Shown here: positions 1 through 7,996 of the stretch, piece after piece
Position numbering within the stretch: position 1 is the first letter of the stretch
Layout of the letters: the number at the start of each line of letters is the position of its first letter
NCBI RefSeq assembly: GCF_001458195.1
Contig: NZ_CYPU01000071.1
Location: forward strand, 248,001-312,000
DNA: 64,000 bases
Reading direction: 5' to 3'
DNA from: Ruegeria atlantica
GTDB lineage: Bacteria > Pseudomonadota > Alphaproteobacteria > Rhodobacterales > Rhodobacteraceae
The notes under the pieces: generated by a model
What the model saw: the letters and a program-made list of their open reading frames with translations, nothing else
Database searches by the model: none
Told to the model about the DNA's origin: nothing
Position numbers and translations under genes: made by a program

Positions 1-100
1 GCGCGGCTTCTTCCTGTTCGCGACGCTACATTTCCCGGCAATTCCAGAAACCGAAATGAAGATTGAACAGGCCGGAGAGACACACAAATTGATCGTGGCT
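1..100. other. Window edge, no gene assigned
   Basis: These 100 bases lie downstream of the ilvA stop. A plus-strand frame is open from base 1 to a TGA at 64-66, and another to a TGA near 57, so the tail of a rightward gene could end here. Neither short peptide matches anything I recognise. I make no call. Confidence 0.3.
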
Positions 101-1327
101 TCAGATCACGAACTGCGCCAGCGTTTCGTCTTCGGTGATGTCGGTATAGGTAAAACCCGCATCATCAAGATGCGCAAACAGGCGCACAAAATTCTCAGGC
201 TTTCGCGTTTCGATACCGATCAGCACCGACCCGAAATTGCGCGCCGACTTTTTCATGTATTCAAAACGTGCAATATCGTCCTCGGGGCCCAGGATGCCCA
301 GAAACTCTTTTAATGCACCCGGACGTTGTGGCAGGCGCAGGATGAAGTATTTCTTGACGCCGGAATACCTCTGCGCTCGTTCCTTGACCTCAGGCAATCG
401 TTCGAAATCAAAGTTGCCGCCTGAGGTGACGCACACCACGGTCTTACCCCGGATAAAGCTTTGCACGTCGCCCACAGCCTCAACCGCCAGAGCCCCCGCT
501 GGTTCCAGTACGATGCCTTCGACGTTCAACATTTCGATCATGGTGGTACAGATACGATCTTCGGACAGAACCAAGACGTCGGACAAATGGCGGGATTTCA
601 ACAGCTCAAACGGCTTTTCACCGATCCGGCCCACTGCCGCACCGTCGACAAATGTATCTACGTGATCCAGAGCCACCGGATGGCCCGCCGCCAAAGCCGC
701 GCGCAGACAGGCGCCACCCGCCGGCTCCACGAACAGACAATGCGTCCGATCCCCGAACCATGTGGCCACGCCAGACGACATGCCACCACCACCCACTGGC
801 AAGATGACATGATCGGGAACCCGTCCAAGCTGTTCCTCAATCTCAACCGCTAAGGACGCCTGACCTTCGATCACGTCCTCATCATCAAAGGGCGACAGAA
901 AGTACCCACCTTGCTGGGCGCACCAGTCTTGCGCGGCGGCCAGCGTGTCGTCGAAATAGTCTCCGGTCAGGTGGATCTCGATATTGTCGCCGCCGAAAAT
1001 CCGGGTCTTCTGGATTTTCTGCTGCGGCGTGGTCACAGGCATGAAAATGACACCGCGTACGTTCAGGTGTTTGCACATATAAGCAACACCCTGCGCATGA
1101 TTGCCCGCACTGGCGCAGACGAACAGATCCTGCCCTTGCTGCTTTCGCATGGCATTGAACGCGCCGCGGATCTTGTAAGACCGCACCGGGCTGAGATCCT
1201 CACGCTTAAGCCAGATATCGGCGCCATAGTGGTCGGACAGGTGGGCATTCCGTTGCAACGGCGTTGCCGGAAAAACAGAACGCATCACTTGTTCGGCGGC
1301 GCGGGCGCGGGTCATGAAATCGGTCAT
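101..1327 (-). CDS. ilvA: Threonine ammonia-lyase (threonine dehydratase)
   Basis: PLP enzyme that deaminates L-threonine to 2-oxobutanoate, the first committed step to isoleucine, in the cytoplasm. At 408 aa it is the short biosynthetic form: a fold-type II PLP domain (about residues 15-320) and one ACT-like regulatory domain at the C-terminus (about 325-405), rather than the two ACT domains of the long E. coli type. The PLP lysine lies in RSYKIRGAF near residue 53, and a glycine-rich phosphate loop (PVGGGG) lies near 178. The start ATG at 1327 precedes a second in-frame ATG at 1315; I kept the upstream one. It stands alone, and feedback control by isoleucine is expected from the ACT domain. 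Confidence 0.93.
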   Translation of the reverse strand: MTDFMTRARAAEQVMRSVFPATPLQRNAHLSDHYGADIWLKREDLSPVRSYKIRGAFNAMRKQQGQDLFVCASAGNHAQGVAYMCKHLNVRGVIFMPVTTPQQKIQKTRIFGGDNIEIHLTGDYFDDTLAAAQDWCAQQGGYFLSPFDDEDVIEGQASLAVEIEEQLGRVPDHVILPVGGGGMSSGVATWFGDRTHCLFVEPAGGACLRAALAAGHPVALDHVDTFVDGAAVGRIGEKPFELLKSRHLSDVLVLSEDRICTTMIEMLNVEGIVLEPAGALAVEAVGDVQSFIRGKTVVCVTSGGNFDFERLPEVKERAQRYSGVKKYFILRLPQRPGALKEFLGILGPEDDIARFEYMKKSARNFGSVLIGIETRKPENFVRLFAHLDDAGFTYTDITEDETLAQFVI

Positions 1328-1388
1328 GAACGCTTCACTCGCTTATCCCGACTAAAAGGGCAAGGAATACATATGTGTACGGGCGCGG

Positions 1389-2156
1389 TCAGGTGAGTTC
1401 CCGCTTTTCGATGAAGATTCCGTACATGGTTGTCAGGATGCTAACGTTGATCATCGGCAGAACCAAAGTCCCAAAAAACACCGTCAACAAGATTCCCAGC
1501 ACCGGAATGATTGCCAGAGCCGTAAAAACAAGCTGCACAAGAAATTGGAACAGGAACGAAACAACGAGCAGCACCAATACCGAGCCTGCGATACCCTGCG
1601 TTTTGGTCCATGCTTCGCCGAGTGTGATGGGGTCCCCAATGGCGGCTGCAGGCAGGATAATCGACAGCCGGTAAAAGCACACCAACAAAAAGACCACGTA
1701 AACCAAAAACAGGATGATCGACAAACCCGCGAGGCTTTCCCCAAGCAATGCAAAGACCAGCCCCATTGGCATCCACGCGACTACCATCAGTATTCCCAAC
1801 ATCAAGGCGCGTCCTAAATAGGCGAGAATTCTATCGAACCGAAAGGTTGGGAAGATACCAGTGGGATATTCTTCGAGCAGGATATAGCGGTGCCAAGAAA
1901 CCGCGATCCAGAAGATTGTGACAAGAAGCACGGCGATCAGGCCAATAACGAATAGAAAAATACCGCCTACTGAAGCTCCCGGTGGCAATTCTCCTGCGCC
2001 TTCGTCAAAAGCTTCCAACGGAAAACCTGACACCATGAATAACGCTACGATCAACGCTGTTGCGATCAAAGCAGGACCTACAGTAATCTGCAGAACCTGT
2101 TTGATGTTCCCAAATACCATCCGCACGGAATGGACAAAAATCTGCCAACCCAACAT
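1389..2156 (-). CDS. Multi-pass membrane protein of unknown function
   Basis: A 255 aa integral membrane protein. Hydrophobic segments are visible near residues 22-45, 65-90, 115-135, 137-160, 190-215 and 220-245, so about six transmembrane helices. There is a short charged loop around the sequence FRFDRIL. No catalytic motif is evident. It resembles the loosely related glycerophosphoryl diester-type or YciC-like membrane domain families in general layout only, and I do not assign a function. It is divergent from argG and shares the 2157-2297 intergenic region with it. The start ATG at 2156 has a purine-rich GAGGG upstream. Confidence 0.75.
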   Translation of the reverse strand: MLGWQIFVHSVRMVFGNIKQVLQITVGPALIATALIVALFMVSGFPLEAFDEGAGELPPGASVGGIFLFVIGLIAVLLVTIFWIAVSWHRYILLEEYPTGIFPTFRFDRILAYLGRALMLGILMVVAWMPMGLVFALLGESLAGLSIILFLVYVVFLLVCFYRLSIILPAAAIGDPITLGEAWTKTQGIAGSVLVLLVVSFLFQFLVQLVFTALAIIPVLGILLTVFFGTLVLPMINVSILTTMYGIFIEKRELT

Positions 2157-2181
2157 CTTTGAACCGCCCTCTCAACCAAGC

Positions 2182-2198
2182 CTTGTTTTATATACAAG
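2182..2198. promoter_or_regulatory. Short inverted repeat in the argG upstream region
   Basis: CTTGT at 2182-2186 is mirrored by ACAAG at 2194-2198 around an AT-only centre (TTTATAT). It sits in the divergent promoter region between the membrane protein and argG, about 100 bp before the argG start. It could be a small operator or an AT-rich promoter element. The half-sites are only 5 bp, so chance is a real alternative. Confidence 0.2.
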
Positions 2199-2297
2199 TG
2201 TTTCACCCCAATTCAGACCCTGCGTCAACGCAGATAACTTGCCCCCGCTCACAAAACCCGTTAGGGGCCAATCGTCTTACGAATAAGGGGAAGTCAG

Positions 2298-3524
2298 ATG
2301 TCCGCGCCCAAGAAAGTTGTTCTGGCCTATTCCGGTGGCCTTGATACTTCGATCATCCTGAAATGGCTGCAGACCGAGTATGGTTGTGAGGTCGTAACCT
2401 TCACTGCCGATCTGGGTCAGGGTGAGGAACTTGAGCCAGCGCGCCAAAAGGCCGAGATGCTGGGAATCAAGCCCGAGAATATCTTTATTGAGGATGTCCG
2501 CGAGGAATTCGTCCGCGATTTTGTCTTCCCCATGTTCCGCGCCAATGCGCTGTATGAGGGTCTGTATCTGCTGGGCACCTCGATCGCGCGCCCGCTGATT
2601 TCGAAACGTCTGGTTGAGATTGCTGAAGCCACCGGTGCCGACGCGGTGGCCCACGGCGCAACCGGCAAGGGCAACGATCAGGTGCGGTTCGAACTCGCGG
2701 CTTACGCGCTGAACCCCGACATCAAGGTGATCGCGCCCTGGCGCGAATGGGATCTGACCAGCCGGACCAAGCTGTTGGAATTTGCCGAAGCGAACCAGAT
2801 CCCGATCGCCAAGGACAAACGCGGCGAGGCACCCTTCTCGGTTGATGCCAACCTGCTGCACACTTCGTCCGAGGGTAAGGTTCTGGAAGACCCTGCCGAT
2901 ATGGCGCCCGACTATGTCTATCAGCGCACGGTTCACCCCGAGGATGCGCCGAACGAGCCTGAATTCATCGAGATTGGTTTTGAAAAAGGCGACGCGGTCA
3001 GCATCAATGGCGAAGCGATGAGCCCCGCAACCATCCTGACCAAGCTGAACGAATATGGCGGCAAGCACGGCATTGGGCGTCTCGATCTGGTCGAGGGTCG
3101 CTTTGTTGGCATGAAATCGCGCGGCATCTATGAAACACCGGGCGGAACCGTCCTGCTGGAAGCGCACCGTGGTATCGAATCCATCACCATGGACCGTGGC
3201 GCAATGCACCTGAAGGACCAGTTGATGCCGCAATATGCGGAGCTGATCTATAATGGCTTCTGGTACTCGCCTGAGCGAGAGATGTTGCAAGCTGCAATCG
3301 ACAAGTCGCAGGAACATGTCACCGGAACCGTGCGCGTGAAACTGTACAAAGGTTTGGCCTCGACCGTTGGCCGCTGGTCGGATCATTCGCTCTATTCTGA
3401 AGAGCATGTAACCTTTGAAGACGATGCCGGGGCATACGATCAGAAAGACGCGGCTGGCTTCATCCAGTTGAACGCGTTGCGTCTGAAACTGCTAGCCTCG
3501 CGCGAAAAGCGTCTGTCCAAATAA
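2298..3524 (+). CDS. argG: Argininosuccinate synthase
   Basis: ATP-dependent ligation of citrulline and aspartate to argininosuccinate in arginine biosynthesis. The 408 aa length is usual for the type I enzyme. The N-terminal PP-loop motif AYSGGLDTS (residues about 9-17) binds ATP pyrophosphate, and [12 protein letters not shown] near residue 120 is the family citrulline/aspartate-binding signature. The start ATG at 2298 has a good ribosome site (AAGGGGAAG) 6-12 bases upstream. It is transcribed alone, with an intrinsic terminator about 25 bp after the stop. argH is not in the window. Confidence 0.97.
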   Translation: MSAPKKVVLAYSGGLDTSIILKWLQTEYGCEVVTFTADLGQGEELEPARQKAEMLGIKPENIFIEDVREEFVRDFVFPMFRANALYEGLYLLGTSIARPLISKRLVEIAEATGADAVAHGATGKGNDQVRFELAAYALNPDIKVIAPWREWDLTSRTKLLEFAEANQIPIAKDKRGEAPFSVDANLLHTSSEGKVLEDPADMAPDYVYQRTVHPEDAPNEPEFIEIGFEKGDAVSINGEAMSPATILTKLNEYGGKHGIGRLDLVEGRFVGMKSRGIYETPGGTVLLEAHRGIESITMDRGAMHLKDQLMPQYAELIYNGFWYSPEREMLQAAIDKSQEHVTGTVRVKLYKGLASTVGRWSDHSLYSEEHVTFEDDAGAYDQKDAAGFIQLNALRLKLLASREKRLSK

Positions 3525-3547
3525 TTCTTGCCATCGTTGCAACGACG

Positions 3548-3579
3548 AACCCGGTGCCCGAAAGGATGCCGGGTTTTTC
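3548..3579 (+). terminator. Rho-independent terminator of argG
   Basis: ACCCGG at 3549-3554 pairs with CCGGGT at 3569-3574, with partial pairing continuing inward through G-U wobbles, followed by TTTTTCTTT. It lies 25 bp after the argG stop. Confidence 0.75.
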
Positions 3580-3673
3580 TTTGTCTTCGCTGACAAGTCA
3601 GTTCCAGTAGCGTCACCCTTGCCTGCTTTGCCTGTTTGTCTTTACGCAAAGGTCAACGGGGAAAGGACATACC

Positions 3674-3955
3674 ATGCTTCAGGACATCGCCGACGGGATC
3701 CAGAAAGGTCTGAACGGCAAGACATTTGACGGCTCTCTCAAGTTCGATTGCGGTGATGACGGGGTGATCGTGCTGATCGACAATCAGGCGACGACACAAG
3801 ATCAGGATGCAGACTGCACGATCCAAATTTCACAGGAAAACCTGACCAAGCTGCTGACCGGCAAGCTGAACCCAATGACCGGCGTGGCATTGGGCAAGCT
3901 CAAGATCTCGGGCAATATGGGTGTGGCAATGAAGCTGGGGCAACTGCTGGGGTAA
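3674..3955 (+). CDS. SCP2 sterol-binding domain protein
   Basis: A 93 aa single-domain protein of the SCP2 fold, a small hydrophobic-tunnel domain that binds lipids or acyl-CoA. Diagnostic features are an acidic middle with the DADCTIQIS strand, then NLTKLLTGKLNPMTGVALGKLKISGN, the typical helix and strand that close the cavity (quoted here only as landmarks near residues 55-80), and MKLGQLLG at the C-terminus. No signal peptide is visible, so it is probably cytoplasmic. The ligand cannot be told from the sequence. The start has the ribosome site GGGGAAAGGA. Neighbours argG and msrA give no functional link. Confidence 0.85.
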   Translation: MLQDIADGIQKGLNGKTFDGSLKFDCGDDGVIVLIDNQATTQDQDADCTIQISQENLTKLLTGKLNPMTGVALGKLKISGNMGVAMKLGQLLG

Positions 3956-4053
3956 GCGCCGATAAACTCGTCTCACCAGCGCGTGACAAACCATGTCAGC
4001 GGATTGCAACGGCAGAAAAGTAGGGGCAGCCTGATCTCAGAAGGAGATCTGCC

Positions 4054-4725
4054 ATGACCCGGACCACATACCTCTGTTTCGTTAAACCGTCGCTTCTGTT
4101 TGTCCTGATCACACTGGCCGCGATGCTGCGTGCCCTGCCCGCGCCAGCTGCCGGCACTGAAACCCTGACCGTCGCCGGAGGGTGTTTTTGGTGTGTTGAA
4201 TCCGATTTTGAATCGGTTCCCGGCGTGATTGGCGCCGTATCCGGCTTTACCGGCGGTAAGACTGCCAATCCGACTTATGACCAAGTGACGAAAGGTGGCA
4301 CCGGACATTACGAGGCTGTTCAGATCACCTTCGACTCTTCGCGGGTTTCCCGTGAAACACTGCTGAGCATGTTCTTCCGTTCCGTTGATCCAACCGATGC
4401 GGGTGGCCAATTCTGTGATCGCGGCAACAGCTATCGCACTGCTGTTTTTGTCTCTAACACAGGCGAAAAGGCGTTGGCGCAGAAAGCCAAAGCCAATGCG
4501 CAGCAGGCGCTGGGTCAAACCGTAGTTACCCCCATCTTGAACGCGGGCACCTTTTACCCGGCCGAAGCTTACCATCAGGATTACTATAAGGGCGACAAGC
4601 TGGTGCTCACCCGCTTTGGTCCGAAACGCCAGAAAAACGCATACAAAGCCTACCGCAAAGCCTGCGGTCGGGATGCGCGCGTCAAGCAGCTCTGGGGTAG
4701 CAACGCACCATTCGCCGGATCCTAA
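4054..4725 (+). CDS. msrA: Peptide-methionine (S)-S-oxide reductase, exported form
   Basis: Reduces the S-epimer of methionine sulfoxide in proteins. The MsrA signature GGCFWC is present with catalytic Cys44. The first 33 or so residues are a signal peptide (basic start, hydrophobic [12 protein letters not shown], then an Ala-rich cleavage region APAAG), so this copy should act in the periplasm. The start at 4054 has a strong ribosome site (GAAGGAG). Length is 223 aa including the signal. The gene converges on the PfkB kinase with a 4 bp tail overlap. A near match to a ParB site lies inside the gene at 4344-4359. Confidence 0.93.
   Translation: MTRTTYLCFVKPSLLFVLITLAAMLRALPAPAAGTETLTVAGGCFWCVESDFESVPGVIGAVSGFTGGKTANPTYDQVTKGGTGHYEAVQITFDSSRVSRETLLSMFFRSVDPTDAGGQFCDRGNSYRTAVFVSNTGEKALAQKAKANAQQALGQTVVTPILNAGTFYPAEAYHQDYYKGDKLVLTRFGPKRQKNAYKAYRKACGRDARVKQLWGSNAPFAGS
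4344..4359. other. parS-like sequence (14 of 16 matches)
   Basis: The 16-mer here matches the parS palindrome TGTTTCACGTGAAACA at 14 positions; the differences are the first base (G) and position 7 (C for A). It encodes Val-Ser-Arg-Glu-Thr, the same peptide encoded by the perfect site in rsmG. It lies about 18 kb from the inferred origin. Chance similarity is possible. Confidence 0.3.
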
Positions 4726-5594
4726 CCGAACCGGGCTTCCAGCACCTCTTTGAGGTCGGGAATAACATCCGCCGTGCCGTGCCGCGTGACCATCAGGGCC
4801 GCGGCACGATTTGCTTGTGCAATCGCCTGCGGCATCGGCAACCCGCGATCCATTCCGGCCAGAACGTAACCGGTAAAGGTATCCCCCGCGCCGGTCGTGT
4901 CCACGGCTTTTACTTTGTGTGCCGAAATCTCAAGTGCCTCACCATCCTTGGGTAGGTAGCGCGCGCCTTTAGACCCCAACGTGACCAGTACATGCTTAAC
5001 AGGCAATTCAGCGACGGATTGACCCGTACTTTCGCGCAGCTGTTCTGCTTCGACCTCATTCAGGATCAGGAAGTCCAGATAAGGCAGCACCGCCTGCACG
5101 GCATCAGCCTGAAACGGCGCGGCGGCATAGCAGACGGTCAGTCCAAGATCACGGCCCATGCGGGCGGCCTCGACCTGGGCGTTGGTCTCGTTCTGCATAA
5201 CCAGCAGATCACCGGGAACAGCCTGCGATAAGGCCTGTCCCAGCTGATCCTGCTCGATGGCGTGGTTCGCGCCGGGATACAGTATGATTTGGTTCTCACC
5301 CTGCTTGTCCACCGCAATGATCGCGTGACCTGTGGGCGCGTCGACCTCGGCGATGAACCGGGTGTCGACGCCGTATTCAGTCATACGGTCCCGCGCCCAG
5401 CGCCCGTCAGATCCCACGCCGCCGATATGCGCCACACGCGATCCGGCACGCGCCGCTGCAACGGACATGTTGGCCCCTTTGCCACCCAAAAACCGCTCCA
5501 AGTTCGAAGCGGCCAGGGTTTCACCAGCAGTGGGCAGATGCGGCAGGGCATAGATCATGTCCGCATTGATCGAGCCTAGGTTCCAGATCGTCAC
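4722..5594 (-). CDS. PfkB-family carbohydrate kinase, ribokinase-like
   Basis: A 290 aa ATP-dependent sugar kinase. The N-terminal PfkB motif [15 protein letters not shown] (about residues 38-52) and the C-terminal motif [12 protein letters not shown] (about 236-247), with the catalytic aspartate in GAGD, are intact. Closest in feel to ribokinase (RbsK), but the phosphorylated sugar or nucleoside cannot be fixed from the sequence and no transporter gene is adjacent. It starts with GTG at 5594, 3 bases after the malic enzyme stop, so the two are very likely co-transcribed. Confidence 0.85.
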   Translation of the reverse strand: MTIWNLGSINADMIYALPHLPTAGETLAASNLERFLGGKGANMSVAAARAGSRVAHIGGVGSDGRWARDRMTEYGVDTRFIAEVDAPTGHAIIAVDKQGENQIILYPGANHAIEQDQLGQALSQAVPGDLLVMQNETNAQVEAARMGRDLGLTVCYAAAPFQADAVQAVLPYLDFLILNEVEAEQLRESTGQSVAELPVKHVLVTLGSKGARYLPKDGEALEISAHKVKAVDTTGAGDTFTGYVLAGMDRGLPMPQAIAQANRAAALMVTRHGTADVIPDLKEVLEARFG

Positions 5595-5597
5595 GGT

Positions 5598-7853
5598 TTA
5601 TCCAATATCGCAAGAGGCCAGAATGGCCATGTTCAGAATGTCATTTGCTGTCGAGCCGGTCGAACAGATCTGAATCGGCTTATCGACACCGGTCAGGATC
5701 GGGCCAATGACGTTCGCGCCACCCATCTCTTGCATCAGCTTGGTCGAGATCGAGGCCGAATGCCGTGCTGGAACAATCAGGATATTCGCCGGGCCCGTCA
5801 GACGCGAGAAGGGATAAGCCTCCTGCTGTTCCACGTTCAGCGCCACATCCACGGTCATCTCGCCATCATATTCGAAATCGACGCCTCGCTTATCCAGAAT
5901 CTCGGGCGCAACATGCATTTTCTCAGCCCGCTCAGATACCGGATAGCCGAAGGTGGAAAAGCTGACAAAGGCAACGCGTGGGTCCAGCCCCAAATGCCGC
6001 GCGATCGAGGCCGAGCGTTCGGCGATATTGGCCAGGTCATGCTCATTCGGCCATTCATGGACCAGCGTGTCACCAATCAGAACGATCTTACCCTTGTGCA
6101 ACAGCGCCGTCACACCAACGGCCCCATGTTCGGCATCCGCGTCAAACACATGATTGATGCGCTCCAGCACATGTGCCGATTTCCGCGTTGCACCGGTGAC
6201 CATGCCATCGGCGTGACCATGCGCCAACATCAGGCAAGAGAACACATGGCGATCCCGCGCGGCCAGACGATGGATATCCTTGCGATCAAAACCACTGCGC
6301 TGCAGACGCTTGTAAAGGAAATCCTTATAGGCTTCGAGATGCGTGGTTGTGGAGGCGTTAATCACCTCCAGCTCGCGCACCGCGTCCTCCAGACCGGCGG
6401 CTTCCAGCTTTTCCTTTACATCGTCTGGACGACCAACAACCAGCGCCTTGCCAAAGCCCGATCGCTGATACATCACCGCCGCGCGCAAGACGCGTGGATC
6501 GTCGCCTTCGGCAAAGATCATCCGGCTTTGCGCCTGACGTGCGCGGGCGTTCAGGCCGCGCAGGATGCTGGCGGTCGGGTCCATGCGGGATTTCAGGCTC
6601 AGCTCATAGGCGTCCATGTCGATGATCGGGCGGCGGGCTGCCCCAGTGTCCATCCCGGCCCTTGCCACGGCGGGCGGAATACGGTGAATCAGGCGTGGGT
6701 CGAACGGCGTCGGGATAATGTAATCCCGGCCAAAAGTCAGAGATTTGCCATAGGCCATGGCGACCTCATCCGGCACATCCTCGCGCGCCAGATTGGCCAG
6801 TGCATGGGCACAGGCGATCTTCATCTCGTCATTGATAGCGCGGGCGTGAATGTCCAGCGCGCCGCGGAACAGGTAAGGGAAACCCAGAACGTTGTTCACC
6901 TGGTTCGGATAATCGCTGCGCCCGGTGGCGACGATGGCATCAACACGAACCTCATGCGCCTCTTCCGGCGTGATCTCAGGATCTGGGTTCGCCATGGCAA
7001 AAATCACGGGATTGTCCGCCATGCTGGCAACCATATCCTGCGTCACCGCGCCTTTGACCGACACGCCAAGGAACACGTCCGCGCCCCTCATCGCCTCTTC
7101 CAATGTGCGCAACTCGGTGGTGATCGCGTGGGCGGATTTCCACTGGTTCATGCCCTCGGTTCGGCCTTGGTAGATCACGCCCTTGGTGTCGCAGACGATG
7201 CAGTTCTCGTGTTTTGCACCCATCGACTTGAGCAGCTCGATACAGGCGATACCCGCAGCGCCCGCGCCATTCAGGACGATTTTCACGTCTTCGATCTTTT
7301 TGCCCGAGATACGCAGCGCATTCAGCAGACCCGCCGCACAGATCACGGCCGTGCCGTGCTGGTCGTCGTGGAAGACAGGGATATCCATCTCTTCCTTCAG
7401 GCGCTGTTCGATGATGAAACACTCAGGCGCCTTGATGTCTTCCAGGTTGATACCACCAAAGGTCGGTCCCATCAGACGCACGGCGCGGCAGAATTCGTCC
7501 GGGTCCTCGGTATCCAGTTCGATATCGATCGAGTTCACATCAGCGAACCGTTTGAACAGGACTGATTTGCCCTCCATCACCGGCTTCGAACCCAGCGCAC
7601 CCAGATTTCCAAGGCCCAGAACCGCCGTGCCGTTCGAGATCACCGCAACCAGATTGCCCTTGTTGGTGTAGTCGTAAGCAGTCTCTGGGTTTTCGGCGAT
7701 AGCTTCGCACGGAACCGCCACACCGGGGCTGTAGGCCAGCGACAGGTCGCGCTGCGTGGTCATGGGAACGGTGGCCTGAACCTCCCACTTGCCGGGTGTC
7801 GGGTCGAGGTGAAAGGCCAGCGCCTCTTCTTTGGTGATCTTCGCTTTGGGCAT
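5598..7853 (-). CDS. maeB: NADP-dependent malic enzyme, phosphotransacetylase-fused type
   Basis: Oxidative decarboxylation of malate to pyruvate with NADP+. The 751 aa length is that of the fused MaeB class: a malic N-domain and NAD-binding domain (about residues 15-430, with the TAVLGLGNLGALG stretch near 80 and the nucleotide loop NGAGAAG) and a C-terminal phosphate-acetyltransferase-like domain (about 435-751), which in studied homologues is regulatory rather than catalytic. I chose the ATG at 7853 (MPKAKITKEE); the open frame extends 22 codons further but that extension is low in similarity to the family. It leads an apparent two-gene unit with the downstream PfkB kinase. Confidence 0.94.
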   Translation of the reverse strand: MPKAKITKEEALAFHLDPTPGKWEVQATVPMTTQRDLSLAYSPGVAVPCEAIAENPETAYDYTNKGNLVAVISNGTAVLGLGNLGALGSKPVMEGKSVLFKRFADVNSIDIELDTEDPDEFCRAVRLMGPTFGGINLEDIKAPECFIIEQRLKEEMDIPVFHDDQHGTAVICAAGLLNALRISGKKIEDVKIVLNGAGAAGIACIELLKSMGAKHENCIVCDTKGVIYQGRTEGMNQWKSAHAITTELRTLEEAMRGADVFLGVSVKGAVTQDMVASMADNPVIFAMANPDPEITPEEAHEVRVDAIVATGRSDYPNQVNNVLGFPYLFRGALDIHARAINDEMKIACAHALANLAREDVPDEVAMAYGKSLTFGRDYIIPTPFDPRLIHRIPPAVARAGMDTGAARRPIIDMDAYELSLKSRMDPTASILRGLNARARQAQSRMIFAEGDDPRVLRAAVMYQRSGFGKALVVGRPDDVKEKLEAAGLEDAVRELEVINASTTTHLEAYKDFLYKRLQRSGFDRKDIHRLAARDRHVFSCLMLAHGHADGMVTGATRKSAHVLERINHVFDADAEHGAVGVTALLHKGKIVLIGDTLVHEWPNEHDLANIAERSASIARHLGLDPRVAFVSFSTFGYPVSERAEKMHVAPEILDKRGVDFEYDGEMTVDVALNVEQQEAYPFSRLTGPANILIVPARHSASISTKLMQEMGGANVIGPILTGVDKPIQICSTGSTANDILNMAILASCDIG

Positions 7854-7996
7854 GTGATGGGTCGTTTCTTTACATCTGCGGGACTTTTGCCTCATAGCGC
7901 AGGCAGGCGCGCGCCTCAACGAGAATACTTTTCACCTTTCGTCGAGATGGGTGGATTTGTAAGGTCGCGACCGGAATACGCCAAAAGGGGTCAGCC

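Noticed and set aside
5730-7565. A 611-codon open frame antisense to maeB
   Set aside because: High-GC shadow of a strongly supported gene; composition is not protein-like and no family is recognisable. Similar long shadows opposite argG, hslU, ahcY and hemY were also left out.
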